This document shows, in pieces, positions 35,126 to 46,151 of a stretch of 64,000 bases of DNA. This DNA comes from Actinomyces sp. ph3. GTDB lineage: Bacteria > Actinomycetota > Actinomycetes > Actinomycetales > Actinomycetaceae. The position numbers were made by a program, and so were the translations under genes. Within the stretch, counting starts at the first letter, position 1; each line of letters starts with the position of its first letter. The stretch is from positions 62,001 to 126,000 of the forward strand of contig NZ_CAGY01000001.1 of the NCBI RefSeq assembly GCF_000308055.1. The letters are read 5' to 3'. The notes below the pieces were generated by a model, which had not been told where the DNA came from, searched no databases, and was given only the letters and a program-made list of their open reading frames with translations.

Positions 35126-36985
35126 CTATCGTGCACGTCGAAAGAACCGACGGCGCTTTGCCGGGGCAGCTTCAAGTGGACCACCGTAAAGTTCGTCAAC
35201 TTCATCTGCGAAATCATGAAGTACTTTCCCACGACGAAGCTTCATCGAGGGGGTCACGTAGCCGTTTTCGACAGTAAAGCTCGCATCAATAATTCGGAAT
35301 TTGCGAATGGACTCCGCGCGAGAGACTGCCTTGTTTGCGCGATCTACTGCACGCTGGAGTGAGGCTTGCACTTCGGGAAGTTGGGCGGCCTCGAGAGGAG
35401 AACAACGGGGGAGTCCGTGCTTACGGAGCCAATCCGGAAGCATCTCAGCGTCAAGGGTAAAGAGCGCACCGATAAATGGCCGTTGGTCGCCAACAACAAT
35501 CACGTTTGCAATTAAGGGGTGGGTTGCCAGTGAATCTTCCAAAACCTCGGGAGAAACATTTTTGCCACCCGCGGTGACGATGAGTTCCTTCTTTCGTCCG
35601 GTGATTGAAAGCTGGCCGCTCTTTGAGATAGATCCCAAGTCACCGGTATGGAACCACTCACCATCGGGCATAACCTGGTGAGTCTGGTCAGGCAGGTGAT
35701 AGTAGCCGGGCATGACAGAAACACCCTTAACAAGGATTTCTCCATCTTTTGCGATCTTGATGAAGTTTCCCGGAAGGGGCAGACCTACGGTACCTACGGG
35801 ATTCTTACCGACATGCTGTACGGCGATCGGTCCGGTCGTTTCGGATAAGCCATAGCCCTGGAGAAGGGTGATACCCATACCCGAATAGAACTGAGCAAGG
35901 TCGGTCGCTAGAGGCGCCCCGCCGGAAACGATGTAGCGAAGATTCGGGCCAAGAATCGAACGAATCTTCTTCAGAACGAGTGCGTCGGCAATGCCGTGGC
36001 GTGCCTTCTTCAGTAGAGAAGGTCCGAAAGTACGCTCTTGTGCGAGTGCATATGTGCGAGCCTGCTTGGCGCTCCAAGCGAACATCTTGCCCTTGATTCC
36101 GCCGCCGGCTTTCGCGGAGGCGGCGTTGTAGACCTTTTCGAGCACACGCGGTACGACGAGTAGAACGGAGGGCTTAAAAGCCTGAATGTCGGGCAGCAGA
36201 TTCTTAATATTTGGCGAGAATCCAAGGACACCCGCTCCAGAAAGCACGAGGTGCATAACGAGGCGTGCAAGAACATGCGCGACCGGAAGGAAGAGGAGTA
36301 GTCGTGTATCAGACGAGTCAACGATATCGCCAACAACCTGACGTGCGCCTGCAATCGTCGCAAGGAAGTTTGCGTGGGTGAGGACAACACCCTTAGGAAC
36401 GCCGGTGGTTCCGGAGGTATAGATAATTGTCGCGATCGATGAAGAGTCCAGTGAAGAACGGCGAGTTGTAACGTCGTCGATTGACACGTGCTTAGCAGCG
36501 CGAGCAATGGTTCGTAATGCTCCCTGATCGAAACTGTCGATTGAGCGCGTGAAAGCGGGAGCGACACTTCGAACTAATTCTGCCTGTTGCGTCGTCGCCG
36601 TGAACACCTGAACGACGTGCGCGTCTTCGAGGATGTGGTGGATCTGCGCGGCTGAATCAGACTCATAGATCGGGACCGTGACGGCCCCAATCGAGAGAAG
36701 AGAAAGGTCGAGTAGCAACCACTCCATGGATGTGGAGGCGAGAATCGCGACCGAGTCACCCGCTTCGATACCGAGGCCGACAAGGCCGCAGGCGGTGTAT
36801 TCGACCTGACGTTGAAGTTCCGAAGCAGTGATCTTCCGGCTTGCGCCAACGGACGAACGTGTCTCAATAACGACCTGATCAGGATGAGCCTCGGCACGTG
36901 CAGCGAGCAGGTCAGGGAGCAGCTCGTGCGAAGGGAGCTTAAATTTCGGCTTGATCGTATACGAACCGTCACGCATGCGTTTCAT
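35126..36985 (-). CDS. Long-chain fatty acid--CoA ligase (FadD15-like), copy 2
   Basis: A 619-residue AMP-forming acyl-CoA synthetase, clearly paralogous to the next gene downstream. The AMP-binding signature is YTSGTTGVPK at 189-198, followed by GITLLQGYGLSETTGPIAVQ, WFHTGDLGSISKSGQLSITG and GKNVSPEVLED. It ends in a basic tail (PAKRRRFFRRAR). It activates fatty acids for lipid synthesis or breakdown at the cytoplasmic membrane. GGAG precedes the ATG. This copy is upstream and lacks the Pro-rich insert, so it is likely closer to the ancestral form. Confidence 0.92.
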   Translation of the reverse strand: MKRMRDGSYTIKPKFKLPSHELLPDLLAARAEAHPDQVVIETRSSVGASRKITASELQRQVEYTACGLVGLGIEAGDSVAILASTSMEWLLLDLSLLSIGAVTVPIYESDSAAQIHHILEDAHVVQVFTATTQQAELVRSVAPAFTRSIDSFDQGALRTIARAAKHVSIDDVTTRRSSLDSSSIATIIYTSGTTGVPKGVVLTHANFLATIAGARQVVGDIVDSSDTRLLLFLPVAHVLARLVMHLVLSGAGVLGFSPNIKNLLPDIQAFKPSVLLVVPRVLEKVYNAASAKAGGGIKGKMFAWSAKQARTYALAQERTFGPSLLKKARHGIADALVLKKIRSILGPNLRYIVSGGAPLATDLAQFYSGMGITLLQGYGLSETTGPIAVQHVGKNPVGTVGLPLPGNFIKIAKDGEILVKGVSVMPGYYHLPDQTHQVMPDGEWFHTGDLGSISKSGQLSITGRKKELIVTAGGKNVSPEVLEDSLATHPLIANVIVVGDQRPFIGALFTLDAEMLPDWLRKHGLPRCSPLEAAQLPEVQASLQRAVDRANKAVSRAESIRKFRIIDASFTVENGYVTPSMKLRRGKVLHDFADEVDELYGGPLEAAPAKRRRFFRRAR

Positions 36986-37058
36986 GATGTCTCCGTTTCG
37001 GACCTGCAGTTACATGAGCTGACACTATGAATATAGCGTCTAATGGCGGCTATCTAGC

Positions 37059-38483
37059 TCACAGATCGTAATACAGCTGAAATTCGTAGGGATGCGGGTA
37101 GGCACGCATTGGGGCAATCTCCACCGTTTCTTTATAGTTAATCCAGGTTTCGATCAGGTCTTCAGTGAAGACATCCCCTTCGGTGAGGAATTCATAGTCA
37201 TTACGAAGTGCCTCAAGAGCCGCTTCCAAACTTGAAGGAAGCTTCGCGATGGAATCGTAGTCAGCGCTCGGAAGTTCGTAGAGGTCCTTATCAATGGGTG
37301 CAGCTGGTTCGATACGGCGCTTGATCCCGTCGATACCGGCCATAAGACAGGCTGAGAAGGACAAGTAGGGGTTGGCACTGGGATCAGGAACACGGTATTC
37401 AATGCGTTTGGCGGCAGGCGAAGTACCAGTTACGGGAATGCGAATACAGGCGCTACGGTTACGTGCCGAATAGACAAGGTTAATCGGTGCTTCAAAGCCG
37501 GGGACAAGTCGGCGGAAAGAATTGACCGAGGGGTTTGTGAAGGCAAGCAGAGCAGGCGCGTGCTCCAAAAGTCCACCGATGAACCAGCGAGCGGTGTCGG
37601 AAAGAGAACCGTAGCCTCGTTCGTCATAGAAGAGAGGCTCGCCGTCCTTCCACAAGGATAGGTGGGTGTGCATTCCCGAACCGTTATCACCGAATAGAGG
37701 CTTTGGCATGAAGGTTGCCGACAGCCCCGCGGCGCGCGCAGCGTTCTTAATGACGTACTTAAACTTCATCATGTCGTCTGCGGCAGTTGTTAAGGTATCG
37801 AAGCGGTAGTTGATCTCCTGCTGGCCGCCCGAGCCAACCTCGTGGTGTGCACGCTCAAGCTTGAGTCCAACCTCGGTCAGGAGGTTAGACATCTCATCGC
37901 GAAGATCGGTGAAGTCATCACTGGGGGAGACAGGGAAATAACCGCCCTTCAGCGCAACTTTATATCCCAGATTCCCGCCTTCTTCGGTGCGTCCTGTGTT
38001 CCAGTAGGCCTCGTCGGAGTCAAGGGCGTAGAAGGTTGATTGAGGACTCACTTGGTAACGCACATCGTTGAAGACGAAAAACTCTGCTTCTGCGCCGATG
38101 TAACAAGTGTCGGCGATGCCTGTGGAGCGCAAGTAGGCCTCTGCCTTCGCAGCAACCTGTCTGGGGTCGCGTGAGAAAGGCTCATCAGTGAATGGGTCGA
38201 CGATGGAAAAAATGATGACGAGTGTCTTAGTGGCGCGGAAAGGGTCGACAAAAGCAGAGGTAATATCTGGGATCAGCTTCATATCTGATTCGTGAATCTG
38301 CGTGAAGCCACGAACCGAAGAACCGTCGAACATCAGTCCATCTTTGAGGACCGAGGCCTGAAGTTCGCTGGCGGGAATAGTGAAGTGTTGTTGGACTCCC
38401 GGAAGGTCACAGAAACGTACGTCGATGTACGCAATTTCTTCCTTTTCGATGAAGTCGATAACCTCTTGGGCCTGGGTAAACAT
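37059..38483 (-). CDS. glnA: Glutamine synthetase, type I
   Basis: A 474-residue enzyme that assimilates ammonia into glutamine. Family signatures: [13 protein letters not shown] near residue 48, [13 protein letters not shown] near 130, [18 protein letters not shown] near 262 and [13 protein letters not shown] near 370. DLYELPSAD near residue 400 keeps the Tyr that GlnE adenylylates, so post-translational control is likely. GGAAAGG precedes the ATG. It diverges from uvrC. Confidence 0.97.
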   Translation of the reverse strand: MFTQAQEVIDFIEKEEIAYIDVRFCDLPGVQQHFTIPASELQASVLKDGLMFDGSSVRGFTQIHESDMKLIPDITSAFVDPFRATKTLVIIFSIVDPFTDEPFSRDPRQVAAKAEAYLRSTGIADTCYIGAEAEFFVFNDVRYQVSPQSTFYALDSDEAYWNTGRTEEGGNLGYKVALKGGYFPVSPSDDFTDLRDEMSNLLTEVGLKLERAHHEVGSGGQQEINYRFDTLTTAADDMMKFKYVIKNAARAAGLSATFMPKPLFGDNGSGMHTHLSLWKDGEPLFYDERGYGSLSDTARWFIGGLLEHAPALLAFTNPSVNSFRRLVPGFEAPINLVYSARNRSACIRIPVTGTSPAAKRIEYRVPDPSANPYLSFSACLMAGIDGIKRRIEPAAPIDKDLYELPSADYDSIAKLPSSLEAALEALRNDYEFLTEGDVFTEDLIETWINYKETVEIAPMRAYPHPYEFQLYYDL

Positions 38484-38581
38484 GGCAAACCTTTCCGCAG
38501 CAATACCTTCAAGAAATGATAAACCTCAGACCAAAAGTTTTCTAATGCCATGCAGAGCAAGCGGCACATTGAATGCCCGGT

Positions 38582-38587
38582 TAGGCT
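38582..38587 (+). promoter_or_regulatory. -10 box of uvrC (leaderless-type)
   Basis: TAGGCT is followed by 6 nt and the GTG start at 38594. Confidence 0.45.
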
Positions 38588-38593
38588 AGGGGC

Positions 38594-40606
38594 GTGGCTG
38601 ATCCTTCGACATATCGACCGAAAACAAGCGAGATCCCGACAGACCCAGGAGTCTATAGGTTCCGCGATGAACAGGGCGCAGTCATCTATGTTGGTAAGGC
38701 AAAGAACCTTCGAGCGCGCCTGACCAATTACTTTCAAGACCTTGCCAATCTTCATCCGCGTACCCAGAAAATGGTCACAACCGCTGCCTCGGTGCAGTGG
38801 ACGGTTGTTGGTAATGAAGTTGAGGCACTTACCCTTGAATTTACGTGGATCAAGGAATTCAATCCGCGTTTTAACGTCATGTTTAAGGACGACAAGTCCT
38901 ATCCGTATCTCGCGGTGAGTATGGGGGAGCGTTTCCCTCGCGTCCAAGTCACCCGAGAAGCGCGCAGGAAAGACACACGTTACTTTGGTCCGTATACGAA
39001 AGTTTGGGCCATCCGCGACACCATTGAACTCCTGATCCGAGTTTTTCCAGTTCGAACGTGTTCTGCCGGGGTATTCCGGCGCGCTCAAGCTCAGGGACGT
39101 CCGTGTCTCCTGGGGTATATAGACAAGTGCTCGGCACCGTGCGTTGGCCGTATTTCTCAATCCGAACATCGCGCTTTAGCGCAGTCAATGTGTGACTTTC
39201 TTGAGGGAAAGGCAAGCCCTATCCTGCGCCAAGTCGAGTCTGAAATGCGGCAAGCTAGTGCTGAGCTCGATTTTGAAACGGCTGCAAAGAAACGCGATGA
39301 TCTGCGTGCTCTAGAGACGGTTCTAGAACGCAACACGATGGTTTTAAACGATGGAACCGACGCCGATATTTTTGCCTTAGTCAGTGATGAGCTTGATGCC
39401 GCGGTGCATGTTTTCCATGTTCGTGGAGGTCGTATTCGTGGCACTCGAGGTTGGGTAGTTTCGCGCGATGATGATGCCAGTGAAGCCGAACTCATGGCCA
39501 GGCTCTTTGAACAGATCTATTCCGAACTGCCAGATGTTCCTGAGGGTAGGAAACGACGCATTGAACAGGCTCAGGCACTATCAGTCGATGACGTGATTCA
39601 TACTCCGACTCGAGCGGTGCCGCGTGAGATTTTGGTGAGTGTGATGCCTACCGAAAAGGGCACAATTGCTGAGTGGCTCTCTGAAAAAAGGGGAGCGGCG
39701 GTCGACATCCATGTCCCCAAACGCGGTCCGAAGGCTCAGCTTATGGAGACCGTTAAAGAGAATGCCAAGCAGGCGTTAGTTCTTCACAAGACGCGCCGTA
39801 GTGGCGATCTTGCTCAGCGCGGTCAAGCCCTGGACGAGCTTGCCGAATACCTTGATCTTCCAGCATCTCCTTTGCGCATCGAGTGCTACGACATCTCGCA
39901 CACTCAGGGCCAGCTTCAGGTCGGTTCAATGGTTGTCTTTGAAGATGGAGTGCCAAGGAAGGACGCGTATCGCCACTTCAATATTCACGGCGAAAATGGT
40001 GAGGGGACGCCTGACGATACATCGGCGATGGACGAGGTCCTTCGTCGCCGATTCCGTAGGCTCCTTGCTGAAGAAAATGGCGAAGATGGTGAAGATGAGG
40101 AAGGCATCGCCTTTGAATCCGGTCCGGTTGATGCTAACGGACGGCCACGGCGCTTTTCCTATCGACCAGATTTAGTAGTCGTTGACGGTGGTTTGCCGCA
40201 GGTTAATGCTGCCCGCGATGCTTTGGACTCAATGGGAATTGATATTCCCCTGATCGGCCTTGCAAAGAGGCTCGAAGAAGTGTGGATTCCCGGCGAGGAA
40301 TTCCCGCTGATCTTCCCGCGTACCTCTGCAGCTCTCTATATGCTTCAGTATCTAAGAGATGAATCCCATCGATTCGCCATCACAGCGCATAGGAAACGGC
40401 GCGCGAAGAATCAGCAGCGTTCGGTACTGGATGGAATTGCAGGAGTTGGTCCTTCACGCCAGAAAGCGCTCTTACGTCACTTCGGTTCTGTCAAGAAAAT
40501 TCGTGAGGCTACGCCTGAACAAATCGCAGAAGTGAATGGGATCGGTCCCTCCTTGGGAAGCGTTATTTGGCAGGCGCTCAATCCGGATTCTCCGCTTTCG
40601 TCATAG
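38594..40606 (+). CDS. uvrC: Excinuclease ABC subunit C
   Basis: A 670-residue nuclease that makes both incisions in nucleotide excision repair. The GIY-YIG domain is N-terminal (GVYRFRDEQGAVIYVGKAKNLRARL, residues 19-43). A UVR motif (ELDFETAAKKRDDLRALE) contacts UvrB. The RNase H-like C-terminal nuclease has IECYDISHTQGQLQVGSMVVFEDG and LVVVDGGLPQVNAA. Paired helix-hairpin-helix motifs end the protein (LDGIAGVGPSRQKALLRHFG, EVNGIGPSLG). The GTG start matches the usual N-terminus. It heads the conserved uvrC-rapZ-yvcK-whiA cluster. Confidence 0.97.
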   Translation: MADPSTYRPKTSEIPTDPGVYRFRDEQGAVIYVGKAKNLRARLTNYFQDLANLHPRTQKMVTTAASVQWTVVGNEVEALTLEFTWIKEFNPRFNVMFKDDKSYPYLAVSMGERFPRVQVTREARRKDTRYFGPYTKVWAIRDTIELLIRVFPVRTCSAGVFRRAQAQGRPCLLGYIDKCSAPCVGRISQSEHRALAQSMCDFLEGKASPILRQVESEMRQASAELDFETAAKKRDDLRALETVLERNTMVLNDGTDADIFALVSDELDAAVHVFHVRGGRIRGTRGWVVSRDDDASEAELMARLFEQIYSELPDVPEGRKRRIEQAQALSVDDVIHTPTRAVPREILVSVMPTEKGTIAEWLSEKRGAAVDIHVPKRGPKAQLMETVKENAKQALVLHKTRRSGDLAQRGQALDELAEYLDLPASPLRIECYDISHTQGQLQVGSMVVFEDGVPRKDAYRHFNIHGENGEGTPDDTSAMDEVLRRRFRRLLAEENGEDGEDEEGIAFESGPVDANGRPRRFSYRPDLVVVDGGLPQVNAARDALDSMGIDIPLIGLAKRLEEVWIPGEEFPLIFPRTSAALYMLQYLRDESHRFAITAHRKRRAKNQQRSVLDGIAGVGPSRQKALLRHFGSVKKIREATPEQIAEVNGIGPSLGSVIWQALNPDSPLSS

Positions 40607-40665
40607 CGTCAAACTGTCTGAGGTAAAACCGGGAAAGATTCGCTGATCAATGGCACCATAGGGGT

Positions 40666-41622
40666 ATGAGCGAAACTCCCATCCCACCCGACACTTCGCA
40701 GGAAACTGTGCCCGGAGGTATCCCACTTCTCGATCAGATTGCCCCAGATGTTGCCGATGAGGGTGGAAACGAGGTTGTGATCATCACCGGGTGCTCAGGA
40801 GCAGGGCGTACTGGTGCTGCCCGTGCACTCGAAGATCTTGATTGGTACGTCGTTGACAATCTTCCACCGGCAATGCTGCCAGCGCTGGTTGGCATGATGA
40901 GTCCCGTTGGCGGGGGAGTTCACAGACTGGCTGTCGTTGTTGACGTGCGTTCACGTGAGTTCTTTGCTGATTTTGCTCGTGCCCTTGAACAGCTTAAAGA
41001 GTTGGGGGTTGCTTATCGAGTAATCTTCCTTGAGGCTTCGACGGACACTCTTGTCCGGCGTTATGAATCAAATCGCCGCCCTCACCCGCTTCAGGGAGAC
41101 GGAACTCTTCTTGATGGGATCACAGCCGAAGAGCGCGCGCTTGCTCCTCTGCGTCGTTTCGCAGATACGATCATTGACACGTCCAGGATGTCGGTCCATG
41201 ACCTGACGCGTCACATCCGTGATGTGATTGCTCAGGCAGGCGATGTGCCGCTCCGTATCACCGTTGAATCCTTTGGTTTCAAACATGGTCTTCCTTTGGA
41301 TGCTGACCACGTTCTTGACGTCCGCTTTTTAAAGAACCCCTACTGGGTTGATGAATTGCGTCATTTGACGGGTAAAGACCAACCCGTTGCAGATTACGTC
41401 TTGTCCCAGCCTGGTGCCCGCGACTTCGTTGTTGGTTACGCCGATCTTCTTGCACCCATGCTGAAGGGGTATATTGGTGAACTCAAGCGTTACACAACAA
41501 TTGCAGTTGGGTGTACGGGCGGGAAGCACCGTTCAGTGGCGAGCGCAGAGCTCATCGCCCGCAGGCTGCGCGAGCATGGTTTCAATGTGCGAATCATGCA
41601 TCGCGATATGGGAAAGGAATAG
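40666..41622 (+). CDS. rapZ: RNase adapter RapZ / nucleotide-binding protein
   Basis: A 318-residue protein of the RapZ (YvcJ) family. The N-terminal P-loop domain has TGCSGAGRTG at 41-50; the Walker A lysine is replaced by Arg, as I recall is common in actinobacterial members. YVVDNLPPAML follows. The C-terminal domain carries DVRFLKNPYWVDELRHLTG and GCTGGKHRSVASAE. In E. coli RapZ guides RNase E to GlmZ; the role in actinobacteria is less clear. About 35 extra residues precede the usual N-terminus. It is 60 nt after uvrC and 3 nt before yvcK. Confidence 0.92.
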   Translation: MSETPIPPDTSQETVPGGIPLLDQIAPDVADEGGNEVVIITGCSGAGRTGAARALEDLDWYVVDNLPPAMLPALVGMMSPVGGGVHRLAVVVDVRSREFFADFARALEQLKELGVAYRVIFLEASTDTLVRRYESNRRPHPLQGDGTLLDGITAEERALAPLRRFADTIIDTSRMSVHDLTRHIRDVIAQAGDVPLRITVESFGFKHGLPLDADHVLDVRFLKNPYWVDELRHLTGKDQPVADYVLSQPGARDFVVGYADLLAPMLKGYIGELKRYTTIAVGCTGGKHRSVASAELIARRLREHGFNVRIMHRDMGKE

Positions 41623-41625
41623 TCG

Positions 41626-42630
41626 ATGACCTACGTTGATGCTGCAGGGTGGATGCAGCGCGGCGAATCGAATAACCGTGTTGTCGCTCTAGGTGGTGGA
41701 CACGGACTATCCGCTACTCTGCGCGCACTGCGACACATTACACGTCAGCTCACAGCCGTGGTCACCGTTGCCGATGATGGTGGGTCTTCGGGCCGACTTC
41801 GCGCAGAAATGCCAATTCTTCCTCCTGGTGATTTACGCATGGCTTTAGCGTCTTTGTGTGAAGAAACTGAATGGGGTTTGACTTGGCGCGATGTCTTCCA
41901 GATGCGCTTGAAGACCAGTGGTCCGATGGATGGTCACGCAGTCGGCAATATTGTGATTGCTGGATTGTGGCAGCTTCTTGACGACCCGGTTGAAGGTCTT
42001 GATTTTGTTGGCCGTCTCTTGGGTGCGCAGGGGCGCGTTCTCCCGATGTCGACAGACCCGCTGAGTATTGAAGCGGATATGAATGATAACGGGCGACACT
42101 ACACCGTTAAAGGACAATCGAAAGTCGCAATTGCACCGGGTGATGTTGAGGCAGTACGCCTCAGTCCAGAAGAACCAAAGGTTCCCGCAGCAGTTACCGA
42201 TGCAATTTCGGAAGCCGATTGGGTTGTTCTTGGTCCCGGTTCTTGGTACACCTCGGTAATTCCTCACCTACTGGTTCCTGATCTTCACCGTGCACTGGTG
42301 ACGACCGAAGCTCACCGTGCACTGATTTTGAACCTTGAACGTCAGCGTGGCGAAACAGAGTCAATGACAACTGCTGATCATGTCCGAGCGATCGCTCAAT
42401 ATGCTCCCAGTTTCAAACTGGATGTGGTGATCGCCGATCCGACAACGACTGACGATATTGATGATCTTGCCGAGGCTGCCGATGCGCTAGGCGCACGTGT
42501 GCTTTTGCGTCAAGTTCGCACCGGTGATGGCGAAGCCCATCATGATCCTTTACGACTTGCAGCGGCATTGCGTGATGCTTTTGATGGTTTTCTTGGCGAA
42601 GTTGGCCGCAGCGAAACCTGGCTCCCGTAA
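41626..42630 (+). CDS. yvcK: Gluconeogenesis factor YvcK/CuvA family
   Basis: A 334-residue UDP-sugar-binding protein. It has the family N-terminal motif VVALGGGHGLSATLRALR, VVTVADDGGSSGRLRAEM and PPGDLRMALASL, then DGHAVGNIVIAGLW and VLGPGSWYTSVIPHLLV. YvcK proteins influence cell shape, wall synthesis and growth on gluconeogenic carbon sources. GGAAAGGAA overlaps the rapZ end and precedes the ATG. Coupled to rapZ and whiA in a conserved cluster. Confidence 0.94.
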   Translation: MTYVDAAGWMQRGESNNRVVALGGGHGLSATLRALRHITRQLTAVVTVADDGGSSGRLRAEMPILPPGDLRMALASLCEETEWGLTWRDVFQMRLKTSGPMDGHAVGNIVIAGLWQLLDDPVEGLDFVGRLLGAQGRVLPMSTDPLSIEADMNDNGRHYTVKGQSKVAIAPGDVEAVRLSPEEPKVPAAVTDAISEADWVVLGPGSWYTSVIPHLLVPDLHRALVTTEAHRALILNLERQRGETESMTTADHVRAIAQYAPSFKLDVVIADPTTTDDIDDLAEAADALGARVLLRQVRTGDGEAHHDPLRLAAALRDAFDGFLGEVGRSETWLP

Positions 42631-42671
42631 AATCTTCCTCGTTCCAGTGCACCCTGACATAAGGAGACAAG

Positions 42672-43655
42672 GTGTCCCTCACATCGGATATGAAAGACGA
42701 ATTAGCGCGTAGCGCGGTTCCTTCGCAATCTGCGATGGCCGCGGAGGTATGTGCGATTCTTCGTTTCTCAGGTGGTCTACACCTCGTGGGTGGTCGGATC
42801 CTTATCGAAGCGGAGTTGGATTCTTCCGTAGCAGTACGTCGTCTTCGTACATTCCTGACCAGCTTGTACAACGTTGAGTCCTTTGTTGTTGTCGTTTCGG
42901 GTTCGTCGCTGCGCCGAGGCAAGCGTTACGTCGTACGCGTCGTGCACCGAGCTGATGAACTTGCTCGACTCACCGGCCTCGTCGATGGGGCGGGAAGACC
43001 AGTGCGCGGGCTCCCTGCGACTTTGGTTGCTTCCGGTAAAGACGAGGCCGCGGCTGTGTGGCGCGGCGCATTTCTTGCCCGCGGTTCTCTTCTCGAGCCT
43101 GGACGCTCCTCGTCTTTGGAAATTACATGCCCGGGACCCGAGGTCGCACTCGCGATGGTGGGGCTCGCCCGTAAGCTCGGAGCTACTGTTCGTTCGAAGG
43201 AAGTACGCGGATCTGATCGCGTCACTGCTCGTGATTCCGAGGCCATTAGTGCGCTTATCCGTGCGCTGGGTGCACCTGCTACTCATGTTGCTTGGGAGCA
43301 GAGGCGTGAGCGTCGCGAGGCCCGGGGTTCAGCTAACCGCTTAGCAAACTTTGATGATGCGAATCTTCGTCGTAGCGCGCGCGCCGCGGTCGCGGCCGGC
43401 GCGAGGGTCGAGCGGGCTTTTGCGATTTTGGGCGACGATGTCCCAGATCACCTGAGGCAGGCGGGGGAGTTGCGCATCCAGTACAAGCAGGCTTCCCTTG
43501 AGGAGCTGGGCAAACATACCGATCCGCCGCTGACAAAGGACGCGGTTGCAGGGCGTATTCGCCGTCTTTTGGCTATGGCCGATAAGGTCGCGCATGAACG
43601 AGGTATTCCCGATACCGAATCTGCCCTGACCTTGGATATGCTCGACGGTGACTGA
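42672..43655 (+). CDS. whiA: DNA-binding protein WhiA
   Basis: A 327-residue regulator with an N-terminal LAGLIDADG-like fold and a C-terminal helix-turn-helix. Visible blocks are [36 protein letters not shown] and [17 protein letters not shown], with the HTH around [25 protein letters not shown]. In Streptomyces WhiA works with WhiB to activate division and sporulation genes; in non-sporulating actinobacteria a division role is inferred. The GTG start has GGAG 5 nt upstream. Confidence 0.96.
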   Translation: MSLTSDMKDELARSAVPSQSAMAAEVCAILRFSGGLHLVGGRILIEAELDSSVAVRRLRTFLTSLYNVESFVVVVSGSSLRRGKRYVVRVVHRADELARLTGLVDGAGRPVRGLPATLVASGKDEAAAVWRGAFLARGSLLEPGRSSSLEITCPGPEVALAMVGLARKLGATVRSKEVRGSDRVTARDSEAISALIRALGAPATHVAWEQRRERREARGSANRLANFDDANLRRSARAAVAAGARVERAFAILGDDVPDHLRQAGELRIQYKQASLEELGKHTDPPLTKDAVAGRIRRLLAMADKVAHERGIPDTESALTLDMLDGD

Positions 43656-43747
43656 GATCTCTCTTTCAGCATAATGTGGGCCAGATCTCTAAGGACTTAG
43701 TTCACCCTCATCTCGGACCGCGAAGGTGTAGATTAGAGGTACTGGAA

Positions 43748-43763
43748 CCGCAGAGAACTGCGG
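43748..43763 (+). promoter_or_regulatory. Small hairpin upstream of gap
   Basis: CCGCAG-AGAA-CTGCGG, a 6-bp stem with a 4-nt loop, lies in the 184-nt whiA-gap gap, about 77 nt before gap. It may be part of the 5' leader. I see no clear terminator for whiA. Confidence 0.3.
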
Positions 43764-43770
43764 GCCATAG

Positions 43771-44847
<1,077 letters not shown>

Positions 44848-44875
44848 TCCTCGCATAGAGCATGATCTGCTAGTT

Positions 44876-44913
44876 ACTGGGCCCGTGTACGTGAAAGCGT
44901 ATGCGGGCCCAGT
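44876..44913 (+). promoter_or_regulatory. Intercistronic hairpin between gap and pgk
   Basis: A 16-bp stem including two G-T wobbles (44876-44891 with 44898-44913) and a 6-nt loop lies 28 nt after gap. The T-rich stretch (44929-44934) is about 15 nt further on, so full termination is unlikely. It may attenuate or stabilise the gap message. Confidence 0.55.
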
Positions 44914-44954
44914 TCGCTAGCGTCTCAATTTTTTATTTATTTAAGGAGATTCCC

Positions 44955-46148
44955 ATGAGGACAATTGATAGCCTGGGTGATCTTTCCGGTAAGAGCGTTC
45001 TGCTCCGTTCGGACTTCAATGTTCCCCTCGATGCTGATCAGAACATTACCGATGATGGCCGTATTCGCGCGGCACTTCCGACGATCAAGCTTCTTTTGGA
45101 TGCAGGTGCAAAGGTCATCATTGCCGCTCACCTCGGTCGTCCGAAGGGCCAAGTCAACCCCGCATTCTCGCTTGCACCCGTTGCCACCCGCCTTGCCGAG
45201 CTGACCGGTGTCAAGGTCACTCTTGCTCCCGATACTGTCGGTGAAGGAGCACACGCTGCAGTTGAGGCCGCAAAGCCCGGTGAAATCGTTCTTCTCGAGA
45301 ACGTTCGCTTCAATGCTGCAGAAACCTCGAAGGACGATGCAGAGCGCGAGGCCTTCGCCACGCAGCTCGCTTCACTCGCCGATGCTTTTGTTTCCGATGG
45401 TTTCGGTGTTGTTCACCGTAAGCAAGCCTCTGTCTACGACGTTGCCAAGCTTCTGCCCAGTGCAGCAGGTTTGCTGGTCGTTAAGGAAATCGAGTCCCTG
45501 GGTAAGGCAGTTAATGATCCGGAGCGTCCTTACGTTGTCGTTCTGGGTGGCTCGAAGGTCTCCGACAAGCTCGGCGTGATTGCTAATCTGCTTTCGAAGG
45601 CGGATAAGCTCATCATCGGTGGCGGCATGGCCTACACCTTCCTTGCTGCGAAGGGCTACGAAGTTGGCAAGTCTCTTCTTGAGGCAGACCAGATTCCCAC
45701 CGTTCAGGGTTACATGGAGACCGCAAAGAAGAATGGCGTCGAACTTCTTCTGCCCGTCGACACTGTTGTTGCTCCTGAGTTCGCAGCAGACGCGCCCGCA
45801 ACCGTTGTAAGTTCTGACGCAATTCCCGCAGATCAGATGGGCCTCGACATCGGCCCGAAGACCCGCGAGATTTTCTCTCAAGCAATTGCTTCTGCGAAGA
45901 CCGTTGTGTGGAACGGCCCCATGGGCGTCTTCGAGTTCCCCGCATTCGCAGAGGGAACAAAGGCAGTCGCACGTGCAATGAGCGAAGGAACCGCATTCAC
46001 CGTTATCGGTGGTGGAGACTCCGCATCCGCCGTTCGTAACCTCGGTTTTGACGAATCTACTTTCTCTCACATTTCCACCGGTGGTGGCGCCTCTCTCGAA
46101 CTGCTCGAGGGCAAGGTTCTGCCCGGTATCGCAGTACTGGAGGACTGA
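44955..46148 (+). CDS. pgk: Phosphoglycerate kinase
   Basis: A 397-residue enzyme that makes ATP from 1,3-bisphosphoglycerate. The signature [12 protein letters not shown] is near residue 14, followed by [23 protein letters not shown] and the nucleotide-binding GGGDSASAV near the C-terminus. The start is ATG 44955 with AAGGAGA 5 nt upstream; an upstream in-frame ATG at 44901 lies in the intercistronic hairpin. It sits 3 nt before tpiA. Confidence 0.98.
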   Translation: MRTIDSLGDLSGKSVLLRSDFNVPLDADQNITDDGRIRAALPTIKLLLDAGAKVIIAAHLGRPKGQVNPAFSLAPVATRLAELTGVKVTLAPDTVGEGAHAAVEAAKPGEIVLLENVRFNAAETSKDDAEREAFATQLASLADAFVSDGFGVVHRKQASVYDVAKLLPSAAGLLVVKEIESLGKAVNDPERPYVVVLGGSKVSDKLGVIANLLSKADKLIIGGGMAYTFLAAKGYEVGKSLLEADQIPTVQGYMETAKKNGVELLLPVDTVVAPEFAADAPATVVSSDAIPADQMGLDIGPKTREIFSQAIASAKTVVWNGPMGVFEFPAFAEGTKAVARAMSEGTAFTVIGGGDSASAVRNLGFDESTFSHISTGGGASLELLEGKVLPGIAVLED

Positions 46149-46151
46149 ACA

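Noticed and set aside
40666-40695. A leaderless promoter for rapZ
   Set aside because: CACCAT lies 6 nt before the ATG but does not begin with TA, and read-through from uvrC is as likely; too weak to list.
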